This document shows, in pieces, positions 1-11,555 of a stretch of DNA of 64,000 nucleotides (within the stretch, counting starts at the first letter, position 1; each line of letters opens with the position of its first letter). A model generated the notes under the pieces. That model was not told the DNA's origin. It worked only from the letters and a program-made list of their open reading frames with translations, and did no database searches. The stretch covers positions 62,001 to 126,000 of the forward strand of contig JANTUC010000002.1 in NCBI GenBank assembly GCA_026873275.1. Direction: 5' to 3'. A program made the position numbers and the translations under genes. This stretch comes from Pseudopithomyces maydicus (lineage: Eukaryota > Ascomycota > Dothideomycetes > Pleosporales > Didymosphaeriaceae).

Positions 1-2160
1 TCCCTACATCCAAGACTCACATCAGCACTGTTTTAATGGTGTCGCACAATACTGTTGCAAAGCCACTGAAACAGAAGAGGACCTTTGTCATTGGACGGAC
101 AAATGTACTGATTCAAAAGATGAGAGCGTCTGCGGGGACCGTAATTTCGTGACTTCCGCTCAAGGGACTTGTAAATATCCGCAAGGTCATGCATTCTGTT
201 GCGACAAGAAAGTAGACACCTCCTCTTGCGTGTGGAACAAGGTCAGTGAGAGTTTCCAGTATGGTATTCATATCGCGCTAATCGGTGTGGGAATTTAGCC
301 AGGCAAAAATTGCGAGAATGCCGGAAGTTGCCCCTCTGGATTGAGTAGATATGCAAGTGACGAGCATGGAGGTAAAGATAAAAACGGACGTAACCACGAG
401 TGCCAGTTTGAGCTATGGACAGACGATTGGCAGGGTACTTGGAACTGGGCTACATTAGCCTTCTGTTGCGATCAATCTGCCTTCAACAAAACCACCATCA
501 ATCTCCCCGTTCCTTTGGAAAACCTTTTCCCCGAACCTGGTCCGAAATCAAACACCAATAAGCTCGATATAACAGTCGACCGCACCATGGGTGGGGCGCA
601 GAGCGCGGGCAATGACATGGATCCTAATCACAATACTTTCGGATTCCATATTCTATCAGGCCCTGAGAATGAGATAACTACTTTCGACAAGCGTGATGGG
701 AGCCACTGGGAACTCTTCGACTGTGATGATTCTGTGGGCGAGGCGCGCCAAACTGTCAAAGCCGTATGTACGGATACCTCGGAGAACTCCAACTGCAATA
801 TCATTTTCCAAGATGGAGTTGCAGCTACAGTGGTAGAGATGCCGCCAAATTGTGGGCCCGGAAAGTACTCAGTCGCGGTAGCATTAACCGAATCCACCAA
901 CCATACCCACTTACATCATCGACTTGAGAAACGAGGTCTTCAAGGCTCCCCTGTCTATGACTTCACGTTCGACTACGACTATTCCCCTATTCATAAGCGA
1001 GACAAATCCCAGGTTCTCGTCCGTATAGATTACTCGGATGACCCTGGATATTGGAGCCACATAGTTTCCGCTTCACCTTCAAAAGCTAAACGCGACTTGG
1101 AAGTCGAGACGATGTTTGGTGGTGACCACAAGAGATGGCTTGAGTATACCTGGAGAAAAGAAAAGCGATCCTTCGAAGACAAAGACGCACTTCACAAGCG
1201 CTGGTGGTCGGGTAATTGGATCCAGTGGTGGGACATGCACAAGAAGGTCGATCAAGAATATACAGGGATTCGCCACCGTGTTCACGATACGTTCAAGGTC
1301 AACATCTTTGACCAAGACCTCAAGTGCCCAAGCTTCCCAGAGTGGGTTGATGAGCTCTACTTCAGGAGCTGGGCGGAGCTCACGATAGACATTCAGACCG
1401 CAGCTGGGGTAACCATCATTGTGAGTACTCAGCAATTCCCCTCTCTCACGTCTCTTAACCACCTTTCTAGGGTAATCTTGGTGATCTGGAGAGCTTCAAT
1501 GAGTCCAGTGCCTGGTTTCACACCTCAGGCTCAGTTGATGCCTCACTGCATTTTGACGCCAAAGGAAAAATTAGCTTCCACACTGGCCAAGTGGAGCTGT
1601 TCGGTGCAGCAAACTTTGGAGCCGGATTCCGTGTCCCTGGTCTGGTTACCATTGGTCCAAACTTTCGTGTACTTGCATCTCTCGCAGGGGACGCTTCACT
1701 GCATATGAGCTCTTCCTACACGGTCAATTTCGCTAAATGGGATTACTCCATGCGCTATCCTATTCCCGATAATCATGAAGACGCACCAACGAAAGAAGCA
1801 AACTACGCAGACCCTAAAGTGGAAAAAGAGAAGAATTTCAAATGGGACATGGACGCTAAAGGCTCTTTGACAGCGCACGTCATCCCGAAGGTCACGTTTG
1901 GCATTGTGTTTGACTCAAGTGCAATATCGAACGCAGCTCTTGATCTTGGAGTCGATGCATACACACGGCTGTATGCCGATGCAAAGGTTGGTTCTAACCA
2001 ACCGCTTGAGTATTGTTACGGGGTGGATGCCGGAGCTACTCTTTTTGGAAACGTAGAGGCACCCAAGCTGTTCCATAATGATTACAGCAGGTACTATCCG
2101 CTCTACAATTTCGAGAGAGCAATATGGCCTCGCGAGTGTCATGGTTCTGAAAATCCATAG
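1..2160 (+). CDS. Killer-toxin-like GH18 chitinase (subgroup C), 3' part, 5' end outside window
   Basis: This is the C-terminal half of a large secreted protein. Exons are <2-241, 299-1420 and 1471-2160, with introns 242-298 (GTCAGT...TTTAG) and 1421-1470 (GTGAGT...TCTAG); both splices keep one frame to a TAG at 2158-2160. The first exon is Cys-rich with paired cysteines (YCC, FCCD). It continues into a NAGSCPSGLSRYASDEHGG-like segment and a second CCD. This pattern follows the GH18 domain in fungal subgroup C chitinases, relatives of the yeast killer-toxin alpha/beta precursor. The catalytic domain itself is not in the window, so chitin hydrolysis is inferred. Between about 930 and 1205 there are six Lys-Arg pairs (EKR, HKR, AKR, HKR, EKR, HKR), possible Kex2 sites. 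The final exon is beta-rich and has few cysteines. The identity as this chitinase class is likely; the exact subclass is not proven. Confidence 0.65.
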
Positions 2161-2683
2161 CGGACATCCAAATAGGCTTATCCTTAGATCATCTGTTTAC
2201 TTCAGTTCTGCTTTTTCTCCCAGCTCTCCGTGATGGAATACATGAAGTGATACTACTACGATACGATGCGTCGCATTATGTGAGGAACTGAGCCGCAAAC
2301 GATACCTGAAGGAGAATGCCGCCCGTGATGAAAAGCCCCTTCGAAGAACTCGTCTATATACGAGGGAAATACAGTTGGAAGTGCTGAGTTATGAGATTCA
2401 CAGTCCTCAGGAACATATATCTATAGCCAATAGGGGGAGTTTCCGGTTCTTGATCTATGCATGCCAAGCGAGCTTTAGCTACCCACGCCACGGGGCTAAA
2501 AGCGGGGTGGTCACGGGTTACCCGATGCATACACGATGTATTTTAGCGTTGGCAATACAGCTGATGCCTGGAGGTAGAAACTCCGCCACAAACACTTAAT
2601 TTCGTGAATCGCAACGCAACCCCACTGAATAATTCGACTTCTGTGCTGAATAATTTACGCGTAAAGACTTGGTATCACTAAAA
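2161..2683. other. Intergenic, no gene seen
   Basis: This is the 3' flank of the chitinase gene and the promoter of the HET gene downstream. Short ORFs here have no recognisable composition. No clear repeat or RNA gene was seen. Confidence 0.6.
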
Positions 2684-4807
2684 ATGATATGCGATGTCTG
2701 TACGGGCATGCTTCGCCATCGTCGCAATGAGTTCCAAGCTCCTGGGATGGGCTGCCGAAAATTCGGGCACCATTACGAATCCACCTCTTTGAAGCAATCT
2801 GCAATGCAGCATTGTTATATTTGTACTCAAATGTGGCACAAAATGTTGTATTTGGACCAATCCGCCATCCGTGCTTTTGAAGAAGACTCGAATAGAACCG
2901 CTGCACAAGGGGAAGATGAAGACAGGCTCCTCCCACTTCGTGGATGGATAACAACAGCGTTTCTGTATCTTAATTTTCTAGATGGTGGTCCGTTACTACT
3001 GATATGGTTTCAAGGTAGTTTCTCTACAAACGGGCTACCGGTGGGGTCCAGATTCGCAATGAAGGCACCTAGTAAGGCGGGCATGTTGACTTGTTTCTTG
3101 CATGGACTGACGCTGGAAGCTATGATACCAAATCATCCCGTCGATATTTCGAGCATGTCAAATGCATCGTTGACATGCGCGAAACGCTGGTTAGATGAAT
3201 GTCGTTCCTTTCACGATAAGTGTGAAAGAGCCTCCGAAGCGACATTTTGGTATCCAAAACGCCTCTTATACGTTCGAAATCCTGAGCACGAAATATGGAG
3301 CGTTCGTCTGATTGATTCGACGCATGAGCAACCACAGGGACCGTACTTAACCCTAAGCCATCGGTGGGGCGAAAACGAAACGTTCAAACTAACAAGAGAT
3401 AATATCGCGTTATTAAGCCGAGAAGTTGATATGGAAATTATGCCCAAGACATTCTCAGACGCTCTTCGTGTAACTGTAGCACTCGGCTTTCAGTATCTGT
3501 GGATTGATTCCCTCTGCATAATACAAGACGAAGACGATCTTGCCGATTGGTCCGAACAGGCAGGGCTCATGCACAAAGTTTATTTGCACTCGAATTGTAA
3601 CATATCAGCATCTGCTGCTAGAAATAGCGAAGAAGGACTGGACCGAAACCACATCAAATCTTCGATATATGGCGATATTGTCTCTGTCCAGGTCGATGGA
3701 CAGATGCAATCAACTGTCCAAAAGGACTACTGGTTAGAAATAGATGACATCTGGTCGGAGAATATATCCCAAAGCCATCTGAACTCTCGCGGGTGGGTTT
3801 TCCAAGAGAGGATTCTCGCGCCGCGAACACTCCACTTCTGCAACGATCAGATATTCTGGGAATGTCGATCCCACCGAGCTTGTGAGAGGTACCCCCAGGG
3901 GCACAAGAATCTTGACTCTGAAATGAATGAGCTTATAGTCTCCAAATTCAAGGGTTATCTAGACCAAAGGAACAGCGCATTAAAATCGGACCTGATCGAC
4001 AAGTGGCATGTCCCCTCTACATTTCCCTGGATGCAACTCATGGCCATCTACTCGCGTACTAACCTTACTAACCCAGCGGATAGACTCATCGCACTGTCTG
4101 GTATCGCAAAGATGATGTCCTCTATCGTCGACGACATCTGTGTGGCCGGAATGTGGCGCCGTAACCTCCCGTGCGATCTAATGTGGTGTCGTGAGGACTC
4201 TGTCGGTAAACCCAATTATACTATCTCCGCATCCAACGTTTACATAGCACCCTCTTGGTCATGGGCGTCTCTCAATCTCCCAATCGACGTTTCGTTCACA
4301 CACTTCGACACCATCCTATTTGAAATTGTGGATGTGAGGCTGCAGCATGCTACAGAAGATGTTATGGGCCGTGTGACAGGCGGATGGTTGAAGCTTCGAG
4401 GGCATCTGAAGTCCATGTCGCTGAATCTGGATCAAGGTGAAGAAGTATGGCGTGCAAATGTATCGAGGTTCGAATCAATACCATGCCTATTCTCGGTTCA
4501 ACTTGACGATCCTCCGAGCGATCCGCGGGCTTTCGATGAAGATAATGCAAAAGGACAACTCTTTTACATGCCAGCGGGATTAATTCTGGGTTGGCGCGGC
4601 AGTAAAAAAGTGGTGATGATACTATTCCACACTGTTGATGGTGAATCAGGTGTGTTCACGCGAATAGGTGTGGCAAAGGTGTTTAGCCAGGAAAGCGATG
4701 ATGCGAGTCCGGTTGAACAGAGTCTTACCGAATTGGATCAAGATGATGGACAGTATTTGCCAGGCCTTGAGGATCAGGATGGTAGACGTACAATTACGGT
4801 AATTTAG
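2684..4807 (+). CDS. HET-domain protein 1 (heterokaryon incompatibility)
   Basis: A single-exon gene of 707 residues. The ATG at 2684 is chosen because it starts MICDVCTGML, the usual CxxC opening of HET proteins; the frame is open slightly further upstream but only through a TTG. A second CxxC with a nearby His (HCYICTQMWH) lies near residue 45. The HET domain begins near residue 220 with LTLSHRWGEN, continues through TFSDALRVTVALGFQYLWIDSLCIIQDEDD and ends around residue 370 after the NISASAARN motif. The AWVFQER-like element (RGWVFQERILAPRTLHF) follows. HET proteins trigger regulated cell death when unlike fungal individuals fuse; the partner gene here is unknown. The C-terminal half is not recognisable. 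The gene is intact, lacks introns, and is followed by an AT-rich island. Confidence 0.9.
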   Translation: MICDVCTGMLRHRRNEFQAPGMGCRKFGHHYESTSLKQSAMQHCYICTQMWHKMLYLDQSAIRAFEEDSNRTAAQGEDEDRLLPLRGWITTAFLYLNFLDGGPLLLIWFQGSFSTNGLPVGSRFAMKAPSKAGMLTCFLHGLTLEAMIPNHPVDISSMSNASLTCAKRWLDECRSFHDKCERASEATFWYPKRLLYVRNPEHEIWSVRLIDSTHEQPQGPYLTLSHRWGENETFKLTRDNIALLSREVDMEIMPKTFSDALRVTVALGFQYLWIDSLCIIQDEDDLADWSEQAGLMHKVYLHSNCNISASAARNSEEGLDRNHIKSSIYGDIVSVQVDGQMQSTVQKDYWLEIDDIWSENISQSHLNSRGWVFQERILAPRTLHFCNDQIFWECRSHRACERYPQGHKNLDSEMNELIVSKFKGYLDQRNSALKSDLIDKWHVPSTFPWMQLMAIYSRTNLTNPADRLIALSGIAKMMSSIVDDICVAGMWRRNLPCDLMWCREDSVGKPNYTISASNVYIAPSWSWASLNLPIDVSFTHFDTILFEIVDVRLQHATEDVMGRVTGGWLKLRGHLKSMSLNLDQGEEVWRANVSRFESIPCLFSVQLDDPPSDPRAFDEDNAKGQLFYMPAGLILGWRGSKKVVMILFHTVDGESGVFTRIGVAKVFSQESDDASPVEQSLTELDQDDGQYLPGLEDQDGRRTITVI

Positions 4808-6371
4808 TCTCGTCTATATTAGCAGTTGTTCTAAATCCCTCCATGACTATAAAGATCTTTCCAGTCCAATGCTATGTTTCTTTGATGATCTATCTTTGCG
4901 TAAACTTGTAAAGATCTATGGAGATAAAGGTCTAGTGTCTCGGCCAGGTGTATCACCTAACTTCAGTAAGTGCTCATATTCTGAGCTCCAGTCCACACCT
5001 CCAGGTGATAATCCGATCACGCGAAGTCTCTTGAAAATCAATCACTACGCTATTTCGTTCAATATAATCCAGCCTTTGGCTCACGATGTCACAAGATCTA
5101 GTCTAGTCATATCTATAGTTCGCAGCAGATCAAAAATATCGAATTTATCAAAAAGACACGTTAAAACAATCAAACTTCAATCCAACGTGCCAATAAATCC
5201 TTCTTTTTCCTGAAAATCAATTACAAGACCTTTTAATCAATATGTTGCCTATTACGCTACATACATCTAATGCCGTGTTAGGGTGTAATATAGATCTATA
5301 GCGGATGTATGACTTTTGCCATTTACAGGAAAACCTCGCACAGTTATCACAGAGACGCTCAGCGCAAATGTTTTGTACAAATCGATTCACTTACCTATGT
5401 CTATTGTGGTGATATAACAATCCAAAGGTCGATCCTATTGGCGGATCACTTGATCAATCATGTGACTTAGTTACTTCCAGGGTTAAAACCTAGCACTATC
5501 TGATCTTAGCACGTAACTATATGTATATTATCGCAAGTTGGTAGACTCTGATAGAGCAGCTCACCAACGGAGCTCGTAGGCTTACAGAGCGGCAGAATTA
5601 GAGTTCTAAAGCTTAGTATATATTTAGCTTTTATAACTAGATTTCTTATATATTCAATAATAAACTTTTACACACGCAATAGATCTCTGTAGTTTATATA
5701 ATCCAGCTCGACTGTCCTTTAATAGATATGATATTAATTCCTTTTTACAGAGTCAGGACAGCAAAATACAACTTTTGTTCACTTAAACAACTGGCTCTCA
5801 ACTCGATACCGGTATAGGGCGGATGATGATTCAACGCAGACTATAATATTAGGAAAAAACAATCTATTCAATGTAGAATCTATTAGCTTTATAATGTGTA
5901 AGTAATAATGCTATCTGTATCAATGGTATATTACAACCTTTTCATACGCCCCCTTTTTACGCTGTCCAGGGGGAGATGCTATTTTCTTTTCAATCAATTT
6001 TTACGCTGTCATCGTCATATTGACTCAACACCTTTACAATCATCATGCAAAACATTAATGGTATGTAACACGTCCAACTCTACCATCAAGGCACATGGTT
6101 TCTGAAGGTCCACTAGAAATAGAGACGGCAATCGATCTCTCCCTCGGCGCGTGATTGGATGTTTCCACAGTGGAGCACCCATCTTCTCCGCCTTCGGGAC
6201 AGCACGCGCCACACGCCAGACTAGCGCTCCAATCACCCCTGCCCCTCCGATACGGCGGGCATACAATTTTTGGACCGCGCAACAGTCATCGATTGATATC
6301 GGTCGACAAACATCCAAACACCCAATTGCACTCTTCTTTCACTCCCTTCTCGTTCCCCCTCCCACCACACC
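4808..6371. other. AT-rich gene-free island, then ARG4 promoter
   Basis: From about 4860 to 6060 the sequence is markedly AT-rich with many TA steps (for example around 5610-5700 and 5840-5900). An ORF at 4869-5213 has no recognisable content. The look is that of a decayed repeat, possibly after repeat-induced point mutation, but no repeat ends or transposase remains were identified. From about 6100 the base composition changes to that of the ARG4 promoter and 5' leader. Confidence 0.5.
6021..6027. promoter_or_regulatory. TGACTCA, consensus Gcn4/CpcA (CPC1) site
   Basis: A perfect palindromic TGACTCA lies 345 bp upstream of the argininosuccinate lyase start codon. This is the binding site of the general amino-acid control activator (Gcn4 in yeast, CPC1/CpcA in moulds), which controls arginine biosynthetic genes. 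The site is seen directly; its use is inferred from location and gene function. Confidence 0.6.
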
Positions 6372-7874
6372 ATGGCGTCACAGAAGAAGGTAGCAGAGAA
6401 CATGCTCTGGGGAGGCCGTTTCACGCGTCAGTGCCCCCCAATTGCCCCGCACACCGTATCGCACACAGCTCCACGATGACTGCGAAGAATTGGTTCCCAC
6501 TGCGAGAATTGACACCCAACTGACCGCCATGCAGAGGGCCTCGACCCCGTCATGGAGCAATACAACGCGTCGCTCCCGTACGACCGCCTCTTCTACGTGC
6601 AGGACATCGCGGGCTCCATCGCCTTCGCGCGCGCCAACCTCAACAACGGCATCCTGACCAAAGACGAGTTCGCGGCCATCGAAAAGGGATTCGCGCAGAT
6701 CAAGCAGGAGTGGGCCTCCAACTCGTTCGTCGTCAAGGACAACGACGAGGACATTCACACCGCCAACGAGCGCCGCCTCAGCGAGATCATCGGCAAGGAC
6801 ATCGGCGGCAAGCTGCACACGGGCCGCAGCCGCAACGAGCAGGTCGCAACCGACATGCGGCTGTGGCTCCGCGAGGAGCTGCGTACGCTGGAGGGCTACC
6901 TCGTCCAGCTCATCCGCACCTCGGTGCAGCGCGCCGACGCCGAGATCGACGTCCTCATGCCCGGGTACACACATTTGCAGAAGGCGCAGCCCGTCCGCTG
7001 GTCCCACTGGGTGCTCTCGCACGCGACCGCTTTCTCGCAGGAACTCGAGCGCCTCCGCGAGGTCATCAAGCGCGTCAACCGCTCGCCGCTCGGGTGCGGC
7101 GCCCTCGCCGGAAACCCGTTCAACATCGACCGGCACGCCATGGCGAGCGAACTCGGGTTCGAGGGGATCCTGCCCAACTCGCTCAACGCCGTCGGCGACC
7201 GCGACTTCGTGTTCGAAACACTCCAGTGGGGCTCCAGCCTGATGCTCAAGATGTCGCGGTGGGCCGAGGACCTGATCATCTACTCGTCGCTGGAATTCGG
7301 GTTCGTGCGGCTGGCGGATGCGTACAGCACGGGGAGCTCGCTGATGCCGCAGAAGAAGAACGCGGACTCGCTCGAGCTGATCCGGGGGAAATCGGGGCGT
7401 GCCTTCGGACACATGGCTGGCTTGTACGTCACCATCAAGGGCCTGCCTACAACGTACAACAAGGACCTGCAGGAGTCGGTCGAGCCGCTCATCGATCACG
7501 TCAAGACGGTCGGCGACTCGCTGCAGATCGCGACGGGCGTGCTGTCCACGCTGACCATCAACCCGGAGAAGATGAAGGCCGCGCTCGCGCCCGAGATGCT
7601 GGCTACCGAGTTTGCGGATTACCTGGTGAGGAAGGGGGTCCCGTTCCGCGAGGGGCACCACATCTCGGGGAGGGTGGTGGCGCTGGCGGAGAACGAGGGG
7701 GTGCCCATGGATAAGCTGAGCTTGGAGCAGTTGAAGGGGGTGGATGGACGGTTGGGGGATGATGTGGTGGAGTGCTTGGATTACGAGCGGGCGGTGGAGT
7801 TGAAGAGTGCGGTTGGGGGGACGAGCAGGAGTGCGGTGAAGGAGCAGATTGAGTTGTTGAAGGCGCAGTTTTAG
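6372..7874 (+). CDS. ARG4: Argininosuccinate lyase
   Basis: Last step of arginine synthesis: argininosuccinate is split into arginine and fumarate by a cytosolic homotetramer of the fumarase/aspartase superfamily. Exon 1 is 6372-6426, the intron is 6427-6534 (GTCAGT...ATGCAG), and exon 2 is 6535-7874, giving 464 residues, the usual size. The splice joins MLWGGRFT to QGLDPVMEQYNASL, matching the family N-terminus. Other visible motifs are the substrate-binding HTGRSRNEQ, the catalytic-His segment GYTHLQKAQP, and the superfamily signature GSSLMPQKKNADSLE with the flexible-loop serine. The gene is GC-rich with strong third-position bias, which creates long spurious ORFs on the other strand. A TGACTCA site lies upstream. 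An ARGRII-like regulator gene lies about 5 kb downstream. Confidence 0.97.
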
Positions 7875-8562
7875 ATGTTTGGGTTGGAATGGGTTGGATC
7901 AGGATGGGATTGGCATGAATGAATGAATAAATGGAAAGAAAGGAAGGAAGGCAGACAGAAATGTCCGGCGTATTTGATTGAGCATGGGAAAAAAATCGGC
8001 TGGCGGAGCACAAGATATAACGCGATATTACACGAATAGATGGATACCCTCATGCACGCCGTTGCCCACTCAACTCCGTGATGGCTGTCTGCATACATAC
8101 AAGTATATATCCGGAAACCCAACAGCCCGAAGCACCACGCATCGCCGCAATCAGCCCAGCCTCACACTTATCACTCCACGTTTTTGAAAGCACCATCACT
8201 CATGAAGCTCGAGTAATGTTTGACAAAGTAAATCGATTCAAAGGGGTATCTGATCATGCCCACGCTCGCCCATCGCTCATCGTACAACAAAAGAAATAAT
8301 CGTCCTCGTCCTCGTCCTCGTCCTCGTGATGATGCTCAATCTCTCTCCTTCCCCCACCTCTCGATCAATCATCGTACAAACTCCCCCATTACTCCTTCCT
8401 GTCATACCTCAAACCCCAAGCTCCCTCCTCAAACGATACCCTGCGTCCCACACGTCAAAACACACACATCTCTCAACACGATGCTAACCACGGATATATA
8501 TATATATATGGGTAGGGCCATGTGTGTCCTGTCCGGTGCAAGGCTGGGCTAGCTAGGCCAGA
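7875..8562. other. Convergent 3' flanks of ARG4 and small ORF gene
   Basis: Non-coding between two convergent genes. It holds a (CGTCCT)4 microsatellite at 8301-8327 and an (AT)n run at about 8494-8510. No gene was seen. Confidence 0.6.
8301..8327. repeat. (CGTCCT)4 hexanucleotide microsatellite
   Basis: Four tandem CGTCCT units are visible directly, in the shared 3' region between convergent genes. Confidence 0.9.
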
Positions 8563-8884
8563 CTAGACCCTACTCGTGTGGTGGGTCCGCGTCTTCATGC
8601 CCCTCCTTCGGCTGCCGCCGCGGCCGCACGTCAGGCAGCTGATGATGATGTCGAAGAGGGCGACGATGCCGTTGATGATGGCGGTGCAGATGGCGCCGAT
8701 GGCGTGCACGATGCTCATGAGCACGTTGCCGATGGTGCGGAAGATGGATTTGATCTGGGAAGGGTTAGGATGTGTGTGTAAAGGGTGGGTGTATGGTGGG
8801 TGGTGGGCGTGGTGGCGTGATAGTGCAAAGGCTGGGGGAAGGGAGGGAGGGTGCAAAACTTACGCAGGAGACGACGGCGCCCAT
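8563..8884 (-). CDS. Small conserved fungal protein with putative N-terminal lipid anchor
   Basis: Two exons: 8864-8884 (MGAVVSC) and 8563-8754, with a 109-nt intron 8755-8863 (GTAAGT...TCCCAG). They give a 70-residue protein. The first exon codes only the start. Without this splice the second exon lacks a plausible initiation site, and the joined N-terminus is MGAVVSCIKSIF. Gly2 plus Cys7 is a classic myristoylation/palmitoylation arrangement. The body is a run of alternating hydrophobic and small residues (TIGNVLMSIVHAIGAI, NGIVALFDIIISCLTCG), suggesting one or two amphipathic or membrane-associated helices. The C-terminus is basic (GSRRRGMKTR). Similar short proteins occur widely in Pezizomycotina as hypothetical proteins, by recollection. 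Function is unknown. Membrane attachment is inferred. Confidence 0.75.
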
Positions 8885-10213
8885 GGTTGCGGTTGTGTTG
8901 TGTATTTGTTTAGGTGTGTGTGTTGTGTGTTGTATGTGTCGTAGGTATAAATGCGTTCGTTACTCAAGTCGAGTCTCTACTTAACTTATAAGTGTGGATG
9001 TGGATGTGTATGGTATGTATGCACCTTCTCCGTCCACCCTCCCCTTCCTTAAATACAGGCCGCCGTTTCCCCAAACATTCCTCTGACGTCACGCCCATAC
9101 ACCGGCCCCGACACGACACGACACATCACATCACACACCTGACCTGACCAACGCAACGGCCCAGACATCCGGTCCTTCACCTCTCGCTCACACAAACGAC
9201 CCCTGCCCGCTGCTCTGCGCGCAATCCGAACACAGCGCTTCGGGAAGAAAACCTGCGTCGAGGAAGGCGCATCGGGACTAGCGCTGCACTGGGAAGGGAA
9301 CGATCGACGGGTGGGACGCGCGCTAGGCGGCTTTGGGCGGTGACGTTGAGGGAGCGGCTGGATGGGTGAAGTCATGGAGATAACGGGAGGGGCTGGAAGG
9401 GCATGTGCCATGTGCGATGCGAAAAATTGTTGGCGCGTCATGGGGAGGAAGTTTTTTTGGCTGCGTATGTAATCTACGGTGGAGGCAGGCCTACGGTAGG
9501 TGTAGAGCAGCATCGCATAGGTACGCACCTAGAGTAGGTACGTATGTACAGTACATACCCCAGCACTAGCCATCCAGCTAGCTAGCCAGCGTCCGTTCCT
9601 ACCGGTATGTACTTACTACCTACGCCACATCTCCATATCCATCTCCATCTCACACTCCCTCAAAACCAGTCCTCATAATCGCCCTCCCTCAACATGACGT
9701 CCCCCCAAAAATCCCATCCAGCCCCAATCTCCCTCCCACCCGCATACCCGTCCCCCAACCCCTGCACCCCTGCGCTTCCCTGATTTCCCCCTGTCCGTGG
9801 CGTCACCGCCTGCCGCCCGCCGCCCGCCAAGCACCCAACCCGTCATCATCGCATTTCCGATGCGCGCCTGTGTAATCTTGCATGCTGGTATTCAACATAT
9901 GCATGCGGGTCTGGACGGGGCGGGGAATATATGTGCACTGTATGTACTGTAGGTAAAACAAACCCCGGAAGTTGGATGTTATGTATGTATATTGGCGGAG
10001 GGGGAGGGCGGAAAGGCTGGCTGGCTGAGTGGTGGCTGGCTGGGGTCTACATAGGGCTGCGGAGAGAGGGAGAGGGGGAGCTAAGTACGGTAGGTAGGGC
10101 GATGTGTAGGTAAGGCGATGTGTAGAGTAGACTAGACTACCTATGTACACACGGTAGATATCTACTGTACGGAAGTGGAGCTTAGGCGCGGCTGTGGCTG
10201 ATGGCCGACGGGA

Positions 10214-10236
10214 GAGCGAGCGAGCGAGCGAGCGAG
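10214..10236. repeat. (GAGC)n microsatellite
   Basis: Nearly six tandem GAGC units are seen directly. Confidence 0.85.
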
Positions 10237-10984
10237 GCCGGCGCTTGGGGTTCCGCGACGGGCGACGACGTCCGTTTGCATATACCCCAATGTCGACGGT
10301 ACCTATACGCGCGCGCGTCTATATACGCGTGCTGAATGCATATGTACATGTACATCTACGTAAGAGAGTACGCGCAGGCATCGGTAGATCGGGGTCGCCG
10401 CGCAATCGTCCACTACAGCAACAACAACGACCAAAAAACAGCATCAATCCGAAATGATCGGTGACATGGTTACGCGTGAGTCACGGTGGCTTGGGCGCGA
10501 CGAGCTGGGCACGAACTATATGTCTCGTCATAAGAGGTGCGATGCTACGATGGGGCCATGGGAGCACCCGGGGTTTGGCGAGTAATGCGTGTGGGGAGTG
10601 TATAGTATGGGATTATATATGTAAGTATAAATGGCGTGACTTTTCGGGAGCTTACCGAAAAAGTATTTCTAGGGGATGGGCCGGTGTGAAAGGGTGCTTT
10701 GATATTTTTTTTCTGATGGTTGTAATGAATGTGCTTGGTGTACGTACTGCCGCTTTCTTTGCTCCGGGACTCGTTGAACGGGTTTTACCTTTATGCATGA
10801 TGCTGGGTTCAAGCGCCATTAACATCATTGCGGATTGCATTATGATGAATTCAGCTCAAGGTGAGGCAGAAGGAAGGATTCATGAATATAGATACGACGG
10901 TGAGGGTGAACTGACCCCTGTCTGGATTAATTATTTGGTGGGTACACGATGGGATGCATACATGTAGTTTTGTGTTAATGCTAA

Positions 10985-11047
10985 GTAGCTGGTTGTAAGG
11001 AAAACAAAAGCCTTATAATGACGGTGGGTAGCTGGCTGTAAGGAAAA
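10985..11047. repeat. Imperfect 20-nt direct repeat
   Basis: GTAGCTGGTTGTAAGGAAAA at 10985-11004 recurs at 11028-11047 with one T-to-C difference, 43 nt apart. Origin unknown. Confidence 0.7.
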
Positions 11048-11555
11048 GAGGTCCTCGTTAAGACCAAGTACCGAGCATTAGACTGATTTTTTTAAATGAA
11101 TTTTTAAGTATACAGGACGACAAACGTTTTACTCAAGCTTCGAGCAATTTTAATTCGCAGCCGTGACTTTTGGGCCACCCTGTGAATCTACTGCCTTGGT
11201 GGCGTTACCACCTGAAATGTTTTTCTTTGACTGAACACTCCGGTTCGACATCTGCAAGCGCCACTCTGCATACAGGGCTCTCGCATAGTCAGAAATGGGT
11301 GGTCGATTCTTCTTATCAGCCATTTAAGTTCGGTGCGGTATGTTTGAAGAGTTGAACTGTATTATCGTGATTGTTGGATCGAGATCCATGGCATCCTTGC
11401 ACTATGCCATGTGTTGGAGGAATATATGCGGCGGCGTAGTGACACAATGCTTGCTATGTGACAAGCCGCTTGACACAAGCACGATGCGAGGACTTCAAGA
11501 CACAACGTTTAACATGTTTGGCAATTGCTTCATGTTATAGACAATGTTCGGCGCT

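Larger units (their letters stand above)
8885..11555. other. Gene-free 2.7 kb with microsatellites
   Basis: No convincing coding region was seen. ORFs at 9049-9528 and 10461-10967 have no recognisable protein features and compositions that follow the simple repeats. The stretch contains many TGTA/TACA-type short runs (9535-9620, 9940-10000), a (GAGC)n run at 10214-10236 and an imperfect 20-nt direct repeat at 10985 and 11028. Confidence 0.5.

Noticed and set aside
4869..5213. 114-codon ORF in the AT-rich island
   Set aside because: No features; composition follows the decayed AT-rich DNA.
6378..7661. 427-codon ORF antisense to ARG4
   Set aside because: It mirrors the GC-rich third positions of ARG4 and reads as His/Arg/Val-rich low-complexity protein. 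The sense strand is an unmistakable enzyme.
10461..10967. 168-codon ORF with a hydrophobic middle
   Set aside because: No homology recalled, no introns or codon bias like neighbouring genes, and it starts in repeat-rich sequence.
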